Below are positions 1-11,714 of a stretch of 64,000 bases of DNA, piece after piece. A program made the translations under genes and the position numbers. Position 1 is the stretch's first letter; every line of letters starts with the position of its first letter. Location: contig NC_006087.1 in the NCBI RefSeq assembly GCF_000007665.1, positions 1,054,001-1,118,000 on the forward strand, read 5' to 3'. The notes beneath the pieces were generated by a model. It worked only from the letters and a program-made list of their open reading frames with translations, was not told the origin of the DNA and did not search any database. Source of the DNA: Leifsonia xyli subsp. xyli str. CTCB07. Its GTDB lineage: Bacteria > Actinomycetota > Actinomycetes > Actinomycetales > Microbacteriaceae.

Positions 1-686
1 AGGCGGCGATGCCGAAGCGGACCAGAGCGAACCGGGCCTCCGGCATCCGGATGCCCGCCGAGCTCGCGGCGAGGTGCAGCATCTCGAAGCGGGCGCCACG
101 GGCTTCGGCCTCGGCGACCGCTTCCCGGAACTCCGCGAGAGCGGCCTCGTCGTCGGCGATCGAGGCATCGGCGAGGTGTGACCAGGCGGCGCGGAGGCGC
201 ACGACCCCGGTCTCCTGCAGCGCGAGCGCGGCATCCACCAGCGCCGGCCACTCCTCGCGGGTGGCGCCGTTGCGGCTGAGCCCGGTGTCCACCTTCAGGT
301 GCACGATCGCGGCGCGGTCCGCGGCGGCGGCGGCGATGGCCTCCAGCTGCCAGCGGGCGGAGATGCCGAGCTGGATGTCGTTCTCGATGCCCGCGCGCCA
401 GTCGGTGCCGGTGCCGTGCAGCCAGGCGAGCAGCGGGACGGTCACCCCGGCCCGGCGCAGCACTAGTCCGGCGGAGATCTCCAGCACGGCGAGCGAGGTG
501 GCGCCCGCCTGCACTCCGGCTTCCGCGATCGGCAGCAGGCCGTGCCCGTAGGCGTCGGCCTTGACCGCCAGCATGGTCTCGGCGGGCGCGATCAGGCGCG
601 TGAGCGTCGCCACATTGCGGCGCAGGGCGGCCAGATCGACCACAGCGCGGGGGAGTGGTTCGGCGACGGCGTCCACGATCGTCATG
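1..686 (-). CDS. alr: Alanine racemase (3' part cut by window edge)
   Basis: PLP enzyme that interconverts L- and D-alanine for peptidoglycan synthesis in the cytoplasm. The visible 228 residues are the N-terminal barrel: residues 41-49 read VKADAYGHG, with Lys42 the expected PLP-binding lysine, and the fold continues to a RFGIA stretch at the window edge. The C-terminal domain lies outside. ATG at 686 overlaps the stop of the upstream racemase-like gene in an ATGA arrangement, so the two are probably translationally coupled. No frame break is seen. This looks like the functional copy of the pair. Confidence 0.93.
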
Positions 687-1392
687 CGTAGCGTCTCTCG
701 ATGCGCCGGCCGAGCCGGCTGGTGATGACGGGGGCGGCGACGCCCAGGGCATCCGCCCAGTCGAGGACGGTGGGCTCGCCGCGGCCCGGGTCGCCGAAGA
801 CGACGACCGGGTCGCCGGGGAGCGTGTCGGCGTCCCCGATGTCGACCACGAACTGATCCATCGCGATGCGTCCGCTCACGCGCCCGCGGACGGTTCCGAC
901 CTGCACGGGCCCCCGGTTCGAGGCGACGCGCAGGAGGCCGTCCGCATATCCGAGCGCCACCAGGACCAGGGTGCTCGGGCGCTCGGTGCGGTAGGTGTAG
1001 CCGTAGGACACCCCGCGGCGCGCGGCGACCCGCTTGACCGCGACGATCTCCCCGACGAGGCGCAGCGCGAGACGGGAGGGATGCCGGGGGTCGAGGCCGA
1101 ACAGCTCTGGTCCCAGCAGCGCGCCGGCGTCGACCGCGGTGGAGCCGACCAGGATACGCCCCGGCACACCGTCGTCGGCCAGCGTCGCAGCGTCCTCGAC
1201 CCGGGAGACCAGAAAACCGCCGGTCCCGGCCGACGACAGTACACGCGCCACGGGAATGAGCCCGTGGCCGTATGCGTCGACGCGGAGGTCGGCGGTGGAA
1301 TCGGTGAGTGGTCGCCCGCTGGAGATCGCGTTCGCGACGATGGCGTCGAGATCGATGTGCGCGTGCCTGCGCACGCCGGGGGCCGGTGTCAT
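682..1392 (-). CDS. Truncated alanine racemase-like protein lacking PLP lysine
   Basis: A 236-residue relative of alanine racemase. It keeps the extreme N-terminal strand and the whole C-terminal domain (SYG with the second catalytic Tyr at about residue 130, GYADG, GRIAMDQ). It lacks roughly a hundred residues of the central barrel. Where racemases have KADAYGHG it reads RVDAYGHG, so the PLP lysine is Arg37. I chose ATG 1392 because the longer frame would run into the DUF7455 gene. The frame is open and the C-terminal domain well kept, so this may be a maintained non-racemase paralogue rather than a fresh pseudogene. As far as I recall, short 'Alr C-terminal domain' proteins are annotated in other Microbacteriaceae. 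Function unknown. Confidence 0.8.
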   Translation of the reverse strand: MTPAPGVRRHAHIDLDAIVANAISSGRPLTDSTADLRVDAYGHGLIPVARVLSSAGTGGFLVSRVEDAATLADDGVPGRILVGSTAVDAGALLGPELFGLDPRHPSRLALRLVGEIVAVKRVAARRGVSYGYTYRTERPSTLVLVALGYADGLLRVASNRGPVQVGTVRGRVSGRIAMDQFVVDIGDADTLPGDPVVVFGDPGRGEPTVLDWADALGVAAPVITSRLGRRIERRYA

Positions 1393-1427
1393 CGTCGCAA
1401 GGAACGGTTCGGGTCCCGCGGGCCGTG

Positions 1428-1664
1428 TCAGGCGCTCTGCTCTTCGAAGAGCCGCGCCGTCTCGTCGTGCCAGCTGTGCGCGATCTGGGACAGCTTCTCC
1501 TGGTGTTTCTTGCCGTGGTGGGCGCAAAAGAGGAGCTCGCCGTTCTTGACCTCGACACGTATGTACGCCTGCGCCCCGCAGCTGTCGCAGCGGTCGGCGG
1601 CCGTGAGCTGTTGCCCCGGTGCGATCTCATCAACCGCACCATTCTCCGAGGTGATCGTCGACAT
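1428..1664 (-). CDS. DUF7455 small zinc-ribbon-like protein
   Basis: A 78-residue acidic protein with a CxxC pair (Cys26, Cys29) and a second Cys/His pair (Cys47, His50), a likely zinc-binding knuckle. The pattern CDSCGAQAY ... LLFCAHHGKKH is typical of a small conserved actinobacterial family found beside sigma factor or gyrase-type genes. ATG at 1664 starts in the gap before parE and is transcribed away from it. Function is not known; a regulatory or nucleic-acid-binding role is only a guess. Confidence 0.8.
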   Translation of the reverse strand: MSTITSENGAVDEIAPGQQLTAADRCDSCGAQAYIRVEVKNGELLFCAHHGKKHQEKLSQIAHSWHDETARLFEEQSA

Positions 1665-1877
1665 GAGATGCTCCTTTTCGTCGGGGCCGATGTTACTCGA
1701 TGCCTCTATAGAACCACGGGAATCCGCCCGGCAGGCTCGATTCGCTCCCTATTTCGCTCAACGCGAAGCGTGGCGGGACTCGGGTGTCGTCGCCCCGGCG
1801 GCCCCGGCGCCCTTTACGCTGGGAGACGCACGGCGTCCGCGTTCCCGCGGGGCGCGCCGGAACCACAAGGAGCGCTC

Positions 1878-3962
<2,085 letters not shown>

Positions 3963-4028
3963 CCGCGACCCTTCCCGTTCCCGCTCGCCCCTGCCGGTAA
4001 GGGAGGGATGGCGGAAAGAGTCTGGGGG

Positions 4029-6500
4029 TCAGGAGATCTGGCGGCCGAGGGAGCTGACGACCGTGTCGAGGGGCGCGCCGGAGCCGTCGCGGCGGGCGCC
4101 GCTTTCGGGGAGGGCGCGGACGGCTCCGTCTCCGGCGACCGCGAGGGCGGGGGCGGGGCCGGTCCAGGCCAGCGCGAGCTCGGTCTCGCCCTTGAGGAAA
4201 CGCTGCGAGCGGACGCCTCCGGTGGCGCGGCCCTTGGCTGGGAACTCGGCGAAGTCGCTGACCTTGCCGCTGCCGGGGTCGGAGCCGGGGAGGGTTTGGT
4301 CGCTGACGGCGACGGTGACGACGACGGCTGTGTCTTTCTCCGTCGCGCTGACCGAGCCGAAGAAGATCACGCGGGCGCCGGGCGCGAGAGCGATACCGGC
4401 CATGCCGCCGGCGGCGCGGCCCTGTGGGCGGACGGAGGCCGCCGGGAAGCGGAGGAGCTGGCTGTCGCTCGCGACGAAGACGAGTTCGTCGGTGTCCTCG
4501 GTGTGCGCGGCGCCGACGACCTCGTCGCCAGCCTTCAGACCGATGATCTCGAATTCGGGTTTGCTGGCCCAGTCGCCCGGAGCGACCCGCTTCACGACGC
4601 CCTGCCGGGTGCCGAGCGCGATCGGCTTCGGGGAGTCGAGGGAGACGAGGGCGAGAATGCGTTCCTTTTTGTCCGCGAGCGCCAGGTAGTCGCCCACTTT
4701 CACCCCGGCGCCGAGCTGAATGGAGTTCGGCGGCGCGGCCGGCAGGTCGACAGGGGAGAAGCGGAGGAGCCGTCCCCGGTTCGTGACCGCCCCAATCTCG
4801 CTGTGGCTGGTGGTGTCCAGGCGGGAGAGGATGGCGTCGTGCTTGCTGCGGCGGACCGGAGGCTGGATGCGGTCGAGTCCGGTATCCTGTTCCGTTCCGG
4901 CGTCCACCCGCAGGATGCGCCCGGTGGTCGAGAGGAACACCCGGCAGGGGACGTCCGCAACTTCCAGTTGTGCCGCCGCCGCTTTGCCGCGCGACGTGCT
5001 CGCGATCGACGGCTTCGCCTCGGTGAGCAGTGTGCGGCGTGGTGTCCCGAATGTCGCGGCGACCTGCTCCAGCTCGTCCGAGACGAGCGCGTTGATGAGG
5101 CTGCGGCTGGCGAGCAGGGCTTCCAGCTCCGCGATCTCGGCCCGGAGCTGGTCGCGTTCGGCCTCCAGCTCGATGCGGGAGAACCGGGTGAGGCGTCGCA
5201 GGCGCAGTTCGAGGATGTAGTCGGCCTGGAGCGTGCTGAGATCGAACACCTGCATGAGGCGGCTGCGGGCCTGATCGGTGTCGTCCGAACTGCGGATGAC
5301 CTGGATGGCCTCGTCGATGTCCAGGATGGCGACGAGGAGGCCCTCGACCAGGTGCAGCCGCTCTTTCCGCCGGGCGAGGCGGAACTCCGAACGGCGGGTG
5401 ACCACACGGATGCGGTGGCCGAGGTAAACGCTGAGGAGCTCCCGCAGGCCGAGCGTCTGCGGCCCGCCCTCGACGAGGGCGACACTGTTGATCGAGAAGC
5501 CCTCCTCCAGCGGGGTGTGCCGGTAGAGCTGTTCCAGCACCGCCTCCGGGCTGAAGCCGGTCTTAACGCCGATGATGAGGCGCAGGCCGTGTTTGCGGTC
5601 GGAGAGGTCGGTGACGTCCGAGATGCCTTTCAGCTTCTTGGCGCTTACGCCGTCTTTGATCTTCTCGATCACGCGCTCGGGGCCGACCCCATAGGGCAGC
5701 TCGGTCACGACGAGGCCGTTCTTGCGGGCGGTGATCGGCTCGATGCCGACTTTGGCCCGCATCCGGAAGCTGCCTCGTCCTGTCGCGTAGGCGTCGCGGA
5801 CGCCGGAGAGGCCGGCGATGGCGCCGCCGCTCGGGAGGTCGGGGCCGGGGATGTAGGCCATCAGATCGTCCAGCGTGGCGTCCGGGTTGTCGAGCAGGTG
5901 CCGGGCGGCTCCGACGACTTCCACGAGGTTGTGCGGGGCCATGTTGGTGGCCATCCCGACCGCGATCCCGCTGGCGCCGTTGACGAGGAGATTCGGGAAT
6001 GCCGCAGGCAGCACATCCGGCTGCATGAGCTGGTTGTCGTAGTTGGGGACGAAGTCGACCACGTCTTCGTCCAAGTCTCCGGTCAGTGCGAGGGCCGCGG
6101 CGGCGAGCCGGGCTTCGGTATAGCGCGCGGCGGCGGGACCGTCGTCCAGCGAGCCGAAGTTGCCGTGGCCGTCGATCAGGGGGACGCGGAGGGTGAAGTC
6201 CTGAGCCATCCGGACCAGCGCTTCGTAGATGGCGCTGTCGCCGTGCGGGTGCAGTTTGCCCATGACCTCGCCGGTGACACGCGCCGACTTCACATGACCG
6301 CGGTCGGGGCGCAGACCCATCTCGGTCATCATGTACAGGATGCGGCGCTGTACGGGCTTCAGCCCGTCGCGCGCGTCCGGAAGCGCCCGCGAGTAGATCA
6401 CCGAGTACGCGTACTCGAGGAACGAGCCCTGCATCTCGGTCGTGACATCGACGTCTTCGATGCGCTCGGTGGCGGGGGCCTGGTTGTCTGGTGGTGTCAT
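4029..6500 (-). CDS. parC: Type IIA topoisomerase subunit A (ParC/GyrA-like)
   Basis: DNA-cleaving subunit that pairs with ParE. It has 823 residues. The winged-helix domain carries the quinolone-region [19 protein letters not shown] and the catalytic tyrosine Tyr127 in AARYTEARL. Tower and coiled-coil segments follow, then a beta-pinwheel C-terminal domain without a canonical GyrA box, which favours ParC over GyrA. It ends 66 bp from the parE stop, so the two subunits are convergent and separately transcribed rather than in one operon. Start ATG 6500; the next gene diverges 57 bp away. Confidence 0.93.
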   Translation of the reverse strand: MTPPDNQAPATERIEDVDVTTEMQGSFLEYAYSVIYSRALPDARDGLKPVQRRILYMMTEMGLRPDRGHVKSARVTGEVMGKLHPHGDSAIYEALVRMAQDFTLRVPLIDGHGNFGSLDDGPAAARYTEARLAAAALALTGDLDEDVVDFVPNYDNQLMQPDVLPAAFPNLLVNGASGIAVGMATNMAPHNLVEVVGAARHLLDNPDATLDDLMAYIPGPDLPSGGAIAGLSGVRDAYATGRGSFRMRAKVGIEPITARKNGLVVTELPYGVGPERVIEKIKDGVSAKKLKGISDVTDLSDRKHGLRLIIGVKTGFSPEAVLEQLYRHTPLEEGFSINSVALVEGGPQTLGLRELLSVYLGHRIRVVTRRSEFRLARRKERLHLVEGLLVAILDIDEAIQVIRSSDDTDQARSRLMQVFDLSTLQADYILELRLRRLTRFSRIELEAERDQLRAEIAELEALLASRSLINALVSDELEQVAATFGTPRRTLLTEAKPSIASTSRGKAAAAQLEVADVPCRVFLSTTGRILRVDAGTEQDTGLDRIQPPVRRSKHDAILSRLDTTSHSEIGAVTNRGRLLRFSPVDLPAAPPNSIQLGAGVKVGDYLALADKKERILALVSLDSPKPIALGTRQGVVKRVAPGDWASKPEFEIIGLKAGDEVVGAAHTEDTDELVFVASDSQLLRFPAASVRPQGRAAGGMAGIALAPGARVIFFGSVSATEKDTAVVVTVAVSDQTLPGSDPGSGKVSDFAEFPAKGRATGGVRSQRFLKGETELALAWTGPAPALAVAGDGAVRALPESGARRDGSGAPLDTVVSSLGRQIS

Positions 6501-6557
6501 GCGTCGTTTCTCGCGGAGGGCGGTACCGGCCCGTGGCGCTGTGCCAGACTGGGCCGG

Positions 6558-7691
6558 GTGCCCCCTATTCTACCGGCCGCCTTCACCACGACCGCGAGCC
6601 TCGCCACTGTTCTGCCGAGTTCCCTCGCGGCCCTGCGTGGCGAGCAGAACGCCCTTGGCCTTCCACGGCTGGAGCATGTCGTGGTGGTTCTGGTGGACGG
6701 GCTTGGCGCTGCGGCGCTCCGGGCCCGGTCCGGGCACGCCCGCACTCTCGCTGCCGGGCTCCGCAAGGCGACCACCATCGACTCCGGTTTCCCGACGACG
6801 ACGGCGGCCGCGCTCACGACCCTGACGACGGGGACGACGCCAGGGGAGCACGGGATGGTCGGCTACCGCGTCCGCGACGACGCGGGCCGGCTGACCAACC
6901 AGCTGCACGGCTGGGACGACCGGATGGACCCGGCGGTCTGGCAGCGTTCGCGCACGGTCTTCGAGCGTGCGGCCGCCGAGGGGATCGCGGGACGGGCGAT
7001 CGGGCTCCCCGGCTACGCCGCGTCGGGCTTCACCGCAGCCGTCCTGCGCGGCGCCGAGTTCGTCGGCGGCCGGACGATGGCCGATCGGTTCGAGGCGGCC
7101 TCCGGCATCCTGGACCGGCTGGGGCCGGGGCTCACCTATCTCTATGTCGCCGAACTGGACCAGGTCGCGCACACGTGCGGTTGGGAGTCCCCGGAGTGGA
7201 CAGCGCAGCTGGAGACGCTGGACTCGCTCGTCAGCGCCTTCGCACGGCGGCTGGGGCCGGAACAGGGGATGCTGCTGACGGCCGATCATGGCATCGTCGA
7301 CGTCCCCGTGAGCGGGCATGTGCTCTACGACACCGCGCCCGAACTGCTCGCGGGCGTCGCCCAGGTGGCGGGGGAGCCGCGGATTCTCCACCTTTACATC
7401 GTGCCCGGCGCCGACCCTGCCGCCGTCGCCGGGCGCTGGCGTGAGGCCGAGGCCGGCCGTTCGTGGGTCGCCACGCGCGCCGAGGCGATCGAGGCCGGCT
7501 GGTTCGGCCCGGTCGTGCATCCCGAGGTGGAGCTCCGGATCGGGGAGGTTCTGATCGCCGCCCGCAAACGGATCGCGTATTATGACTCCCGCGACTCCGC
7601 GCGGACGGGTCGCAGCATGATCGGCCAGCACGGCTCGCTCACCGCTGAGGAGACCCGGGTGCCGCTGCTGCGCTTCGGAGCGGCGGGGTAG
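6558..7691 (+). CDS. Alkaline phosphatase superfamily phosphodiesterase/nucleotide pyrophosphatase
   Basis: A 377-residue metal-dependent phospho- or phosphonohydrolase of the type I phosphodiesterase (NPP) family. The metal and nucleophile residues are visible in order: VVLVDGLG (Asp47), [15 protein letters not shown] (Thr nucleophile near residues 80-82), [18 protein letters not shown] and IGQHGS near the C-terminus. No signal peptide is evident, so a cytoplasmic role is likely; the substrate cannot be told. The GTG start at 6558 begins just upstream of the first conserved strand and diverges from parC. Confidence 0.85.
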   Translation: MPPILPAAFTTTASLATVLPSSLAALRGEQNALGLPRLEHVVVVLVDGLGAAALRARSGHARTLAAGLRKATTIDSGFPTTTAAALTTLTTGTTPGEHGMVGYRVRDDAGRLTNQLHGWDDRMDPAVWQRSRTVFERAAAEGIAGRAIGLPGYAASGFTAAVLRGAEFVGGRTMADRFEAASGILDRLGPGLTYLYVAELDQVAHTCGWESPEWTAQLETLDSLVSAFARRLGPEQGMLLTADHGIVDVPVSGHVLYDTAPELLAGVAQVAGEPRILHLYIVPGADPAAVAGRWREAEAGRSWVATRAEAIEAGWFGPVVHPEVELRIGEVLIAARKRIAYYDSRDSARTGRSMIGQHGSLTAEETRVPLLRFGAAG

Positions 7692-7704
7692 AGTCCCGCA
7701 CGGC

Positions 7705-8802
7705 TCAGGCCAGGTCGTCGTCTGTCCGCGCGCCGAAGACGATCTCGTCCCAGCTCGGCATCGCGGCGCGTCCTTTCTTTCGCCCGACCGGACCGGTCTG
7801 CGACGCGGACGTCTCCGCGGTCCCGGCCGCCGGAGGAAACCCCGTTCCGTCCGTCAGCGCGTTCGGCTCCTCCGCGATGCGGAGCGGGGCCGGGCTGGGG
7901 ATGAGATCGTCCAGCAGCGATGGCTGCGGCTCGGGCGGGTTGTCGTAGCTGGCTCCCTCGCGCTCGCCGCGGCGACGGCGGAGGGCTTCCAGCAGGTCCG
8001 CCGTCTGGTGAAGGTCGCGCGGCGTCTCGTCGGCGCGTTTGATGGCCGAGACGGCGATCGCGTTGCTGGCGCGCCCGATGTGCGGGGCGTCGAGCGGCTC
8101 GGCGGGCGCGGCGACCTCTGGGCTCAGCGGGTCGACGCCGGATGCGGGGAACGCGAAGGCCCCGCTGTCGAAGCGGGAGGTGTCCGGTTCGTCTTCGTCC
8201 GGGAGCACGGCGCGCAGGCGGGGGATGAGTGCCCCGGTGCGCAGCTCGCCCGCCTGGGACAGGGTGGTCGCCTCGGAGTTCAGGGGAGCCAGAGAGTGTT
8301 TCCGGGCGTCGTAGGTCCAGCGGGCGTCGTGGTCGATCTGGTCCACGGTGAACTCGAGCTTCACGATCCAGCCCGTCTCGGAGTCCTTCCAGCCCGCCCA
8401 GCGTTCGCCCACGACCCCGAGGGCGGCCAGGCGCTCGCGGATGACGGAGCCGAACGTGTCCTGGTCGCCGAGCGCGTCCACCTCCGCCGAGGTGCGGACG
8501 GGGACGCTGAGGGCGTTCGCCACGATGTGCTCGCGCTCGGCGACGATGGGCCCTTCGAAGCGCTGCACGTAGTCGAGCGGCGCACCAGTGACAGAGGCGA
8601 CCTCCTCCGCGGACAGGCCTGCGCGGATCTGCGCCTGCACTTCGCGGGGGGAGAGCTTTGGCGATTCCGCAGACGCCCGCTGGCGCACCTGACGGATCTT
8701 GGATTGCAGGGTGTCGTCGACGGCGATGCGGAACCGCTCACCGTCGTCGCCGACGGCGACGATCGCACCGTTCTCGACCCCGATGACCTTCAAATCCTGC
8801 AT
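7705..8802 (-). CDS. sepH: Septation protein SepH (DUF3071)
   Basis: A 365-residue actinobacterial cell-division protein. In Streptomyces, SepH binds FtsZ and promotes its assembly. The N-terminal DUF3071 domain (about residues 1-165) starts MQDLKVIGVENGAIVA and contains a helix-turn-helix-like segment with LSPREVQAQIRAGLSAEEVA and YVQRFEGPIVAERE. The remainder is low-complexity and acidic, as usual for the family. It is convergent with the phosphodiesterase gene, with a 13-bp gap, and divergent from the DUF4193 gene. Confidence 0.9.
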   Translation of the reverse strand: MQDLKVIGVENGAIVAVGDDGERFRIAVDDTLQSKIRQVRQRASAESPKLSPREVQAQIRAGLSAEEVASVTGAPLDYVQRFEGPIVAEREHIVANALSVPVRTSAEVDALGDQDTFGSVIRERLAALGVVGERWAGWKDSETGWIVKLEFTVDQIDHDARWTYDARKHSLAPLNSEATTLSQAGELRTGALIPRLRAVLPDEDEPDTSRFDSGAFAFPASGVDPLSPEVAAPAEPLDAPHIGRASNAIAVSAIKRADETPRDLHQTADLLEALRRRRGEREGASYDNPPEPQPSLLDDLIPSPAPLRIAEEPNALTDGTGFPPAAGTAETSASQTGPVGRKKGRAAMPSWDEIVFGARTDDDLA

Positions 8803-9008
8803 GTGGATGCCTTCCGAGCTCGCATTCGTACCCGGTCAGAATGCCACGAGAACGGGGGCTACCGGGGAAATGCCCTGGGCGTGCCGGAAGTTGTCCACCA
8901 AGCAATCGCTGACAGCTTCCTGGATGGTTTTGCTATTCCTTGCTGATTGATGCAAACTATCGCCGCCGATTGCGAGAATCGGCCGTTACAGACGAGAAGT
9001 GGATGGGC

Positions 9009-9302
9009 ATGGCAACGGATTACGACGCACCGCGGAAGACCGAGGACGACTCCGAGTCGATCGAGGCCCTCAAGGAGCGAGTTCCGGATAAAATGTCCGG
9101 GGTTGTCGACATTGAGGACGCGGACAACCCGGGCGGATACGAACTCCCCGGTGCGGACCTGTCGGATCTCGACCTGGACGTCGTGGTTTTGCCTCCTCAG
9201 GCCGACGAGTTCACCTGCGTGAACTGCTTCCTGGTGAAGCACCGTTCGCAGATCGACCACGAAACCAAGCTGGGGCCGATTTGCGTGGAGTGCGCCGCCT
9301 GA
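9009..9302 (+). CDS. DUF4193 conserved protein
   Basis: A 97-residue acidic protein with a C-terminal cysteine cluster (FTCVNCFLVKHRSQ ... GPICVECAA), matching the DUF4193 family that sits next to sepH and dut in many actinobacteria. Four cysteines in two CxxC pairs suggest a metal knuckle; function unknown. Two nearby ATGs exist. GAGAAG at 8994-8999 lies 9 bases from ATG 9009 but only 3 from ATG 9003, so 9009 is preferred. Confidence 0.85.
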   Translation: MATDYDAPRKTEDDSESIEALKERVPDKMSGVVDIEDADNPGGYELPGADLSDLDLDVVVLPPQADEFTCVNCFLVKHRSQIDHETKLGPICVECAA

Positions 9303-9314
9303 GCGGCCGCACGG

Positions 9315-9761
9315 CTACGGCTCCTGGCGGGCCTCTTCGAGAACCCGGACCAGCTGGTCCGGGTTTCTTGTCGAGAGGAGCCAGTAGGGCGCTGGGTCGT
9401 CCGTGTCCAGCAGCGGCACCTTCACGACGGGCTTGATCCAGCCGCGGATGAGCAGCCAGGCCCGCGCATCGAGCCGCCGGCCGCGCTCCAGCGTTGCCTG
9501 CTCGCCGGTGAACGCTTCGGGGACGCCGGCGAATTTCAGCGGAAGGCGAGCGCGCCCGGCGACCAGCTCGGTCTCCGTGACCCGGATGGTCGGCGCCGAA
9601 AGGAGCAGCGCGGAGACGATGACCGCGTAGAAGGCGAGGGCGATCACGACGCCGGCGGTGACGTTGATCGGAGCGAAGACGAGCATCGCCGCGGGTACGA
9701 CGAGCAGGGTTGAGACGAAGAGCCAGGGGGTTGCCCAGAGTCGTTCTCGGTATAGGTCCAT
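9315..9761 (-). CDS. DUF3093 membrane protein
   Basis: A 148-residue protein with two hydrophobic segments near residues 13-30 and 33-55, followed by a cytoplasmic-looking domain (TETELVAGRARLPL, LIRGWIKPVVKVPL, PYWLLSTRNPDQLVRVL). This matches DUF3093, which lies beside dut in many actinobacteria. It is divergent from dut with a 40-bp gap. Function unknown. Confidence 0.85.
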   Translation of the reverse strand: MDLYRERLWATPWLFVSTLLVVPAAMLVFAPINVTAGVVIALAFYAVIVSALLLSAPTIRVTETELVAGRARLPLKFAGVPEAFTGEQATLERGRRLDARAWLLIRGWIKPVVKVPLLDTDDPAPYWLLSTRNPDQLVRVLEEARQEP

Positions 9762-9801
9762 AGGGCCTATTCGATCAGACTTTTACACTACCCTCGACAC
9801 C

Positions 9802-10260
9802 GTGACCGATACCGTTGACATTCCGATCATCGCGAAACGCCTCCCCGTCTACGCCCACCCCGGCGATGCGGGCGCCGACCTGTGCGCCGCGGAGGCGGTC
9901 ACGCTGGAGCCCGGCGAACGGCACACCGTGCCGACCGGGGTCTCGATCGCCCTGCCGGAGGGCTACGCCGCGTTCGTCGTCCCGCGAAGCGGGCTGGCCA
10001 TGAAGCACGGCCTCACGATCGTCAACGCGCCGGGCACGGTGGACGCTGGATACCGCGGTGAGATCAGGGTGACCGTTCTGAACACCGACAGGTCGATGCC
10101 GTACGATATCGCCGTCGGAGACCGGATCGCGCAGCTGATCGTCATGCCGGTCACCCGAGCCGTTTTCGTCCCCGTCGACACTCTGCCGGACAGCCATCGC
10201 GGCACAGCCGGCTTCGGCTCGTCCGGCTACACCGTGACCCAGGCAGGAGAACACGCTTGA
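9802..10260 (+). CDS. dut: dUTP diphosphatase
   Basis: Hydrolyses dUTP to dUMP and pyrophosphate, keeping uracil out of DNA and feeding dTMP synthesis. It has 152 residues from GTG 9802. The trimeric dUTPase motifs are all present in order: GDAGADL, PRSGLAMKHG, the beta-hairpin PGTVDAGYRGEI with the catalytic Asp, RIAQLIV and the C-terminal RGTAGFGSSG that closes over the site. The stop overlaps the TTG start of the DUF3710 gene by four bases. Confidence 0.96.
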   Translation: MTDTVDIPIIAKRLPVYAHPGDAGADLCAAEAVTLEPGERHTVPTGVSIALPEGYAAFVVPRSGLAMKHGLTIVNAPGTVDAGYRGEIRVTVLNTDRSMPYDIAVGDRIAQLIVMPVTRAVFVPVDTLPDSHRGTAGFGSSGYTVTQAGEHA

Positions 10261-10901
10261 CCGACAGCAGCGACACCCCCGGCGAGCCGGAAACGCCCGA
10301 CGAAGCGGAGAAGTCCGCCCCCGAGGACCGCGCGACCGAGGGGCCGCTCGATGAGAGCGAAGCCAATCCGGTTCGTCCCTACGTTGACCTGGGCGGGGTG
10401 AAGATCCTGCCGCGGGAGGGCCTTCACCTCCGGCTGGAGGTCGAAGAGGAATCCCAGCGCGTCGTCGCGGTCGGTCTCGACTACGCGAACTCGACGTTGC
10501 AAGTTCAGCCGTTCGCGGCACCGCGTTCGACCGGTCTGTGGCATGAGATCCGGGGGCAGATCACCGATCAGGTGCAGCGCCAGGGCGGTCGCGTGAGCGA
10601 GCGCCAGGGCGTGTTCGGGTCGGAGCTCATCGCGGAGATCCCGGTTGCCGCCCCGCAGGGCGCCCGGGGAGAGACCCGGATCGCGCGCTTCGTAGGCGTG
10701 GACGGGCCGCGCTGGTTCCTCCGTGGCGTGATCGCGGGCGACGCGGCTGTGAAAACGGCGGCGGCCGCGCTCGTCGAAGATCTGTTCCGTAGCATCGTCG
10801 TCGTCCGCGGTGCGACGCCGATGCCTCCCCGCGATCTCATCCCGCTCCGTATGCCGGCGGCGCCCACCGGCCCCGCGGACAACGGCTACACGACCCTCTG
10901 A
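10257..10901 (+). CDS. DUF3710 conserved protein
   Basis: A 214-residue soluble protein of the DUF3710 family, conserved directly after dut in actinobacteria. An acidic disordered N-terminus of about 40 residues is followed by a domain with PYVDLGGVKILPREGLHLRLEV and GPRWFLRGVIAGDAA. The TTG start at 10257 sits inside the last codons of dut, which implies translational coupling. Biochemical role not known. Confidence 0.85.
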   Translation: MTDSSDTPGEPETPDEAEKSAPEDRATEGPLDESEANPVRPYVDLGGVKILPREGLHLRLEVEEESQRVVAVGLDYANSTLQVQPFAAPRSTGLWHEIRGQITDQVQRQGGRVSERQGVFGSELIAEIPVAAPQGARGETRIARFVGVDGPRWFLRGVIAGDAAVKTAAAALVEDLFRSIVVVRGATPMPPRDLIPLRMPAAPTGPADNGYTTL

Positions 10902-10909
10902 AGGCGGCC

Positions 10910-11668
10910 ATGACCGAGCATCAGGACGCCCAGCCGGAGAAGGACGCCGATACGCCTGAGGCCGCCGACCCGGCCGCCGTGAGCCTTGGCGAGTCCCTCG
11001 CGCGCGCCGCCCGGAAGTCGGGGCTCGGCGAGCTGGCGGACGCCCAGACGCCGACCGGGACCGCGCTGCTGGCCGCGCTGGGCGGGGTGCGCGGACTGCT
11101 CGAGACGGTCCTGCCGGGGCTGGTGTTCCTCGTCCTGTTCACCTTCACCGCCAACGTCCCGCTCTCGATCGGCTTCTCGGTCGCCGTCGCGTTGGTGTTC
11201 ACGATCGTCCGGATCGCTGGCAAGACGCCGGTGACGCAGGCGATGGCCGGGCTGATCGGCGTCGGGGTGTCCGCCATCCTGGCGCTCATCACGGGGCGTG
11301 GTGAGGACAACTTCATCCTCGGGATCTGGACGAACGCCGCGTACGCCGCCGCTCTGCTGATCTCCATCGTCGTGCGCTGGCCGCTGATCGGGCTCGCCGC
11401 GGGCTACCTGATGGGCGACGGGCTCGCCTGGCGGTCGGTCAAGAGCAGGTTCCGGGTGATGCAGGCGCTCACGTTCCTCTGGTTTCTGCTGTTCGCGGCG
11501 CGGCTGCTCGTGCAGGTGCCCCTGTACCTGGCGCACACGGACGAGGCGACGAGCGCTCTGGGGCTCGCGAAGCTGCTGATGGGAGTCCCGCTCTACGCGC
11601 CTCTGCTGCTCGTGACCTGGTTCGTGGTGAAGGGGCAGTTCCCGCGCCAACCGGCCCGTCCGGCATAA
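10910..11668 (+). CDS. DUF3159 integral membrane protein
   Basis: A 252-residue membrane protein of the DUF3159 family. After an acidic N-terminal tail of about 45 residues come about six hydrophobic segments, including VLPGLVFLVLFTFTANVPL and LIGLAAGYLMGDGLAWR. It follows the DUF3710 gene after 8 bp and is probably the last gene of a dut-DUF3710-DUF3159 operon. Function unknown. Confidence 0.85.
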   Translation: MTEHQDAQPEKDADTPEAADPAAVSLGESLARAARKSGLGELADAQTPTGTALLAALGGVRGLLETVLPGLVFLVLFTFTANVPLSIGFSVAVALVFTIVRIAGKTPVTQAMAGLIGVGVSAILALITGRGEDNFILGIWTNAAYAAALLISIVVRWPLIGLAAGYLMGDGLAWRSVKSRFRVMQALTFLWFLLFAARLLVQVPLYLAHTDEATSALGLAKLLMGVPLYAPLLLVTWFVVKGQFPRQPARPA

Positions 11669-11714
11669 CGGCCGACGCGGGAAGCCGAAAAGAGAAAAAA
11701 GAAGGGCGCGAGGG

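Noticed and set aside
3963..4028. Bidirectional terminator between parE and parC
   Set aside because: The pyrimidine- and purine-rich runs do not form a convincing stem.
4008..6557. Long plus-strand open frame running antisense through parC before the phosphodiesterase
   Set aside because: It mirrors parC, is Asp/Gly/Arg-rich with no recognisable domain, and the phosphodiesterase has its own GTG at 6558.
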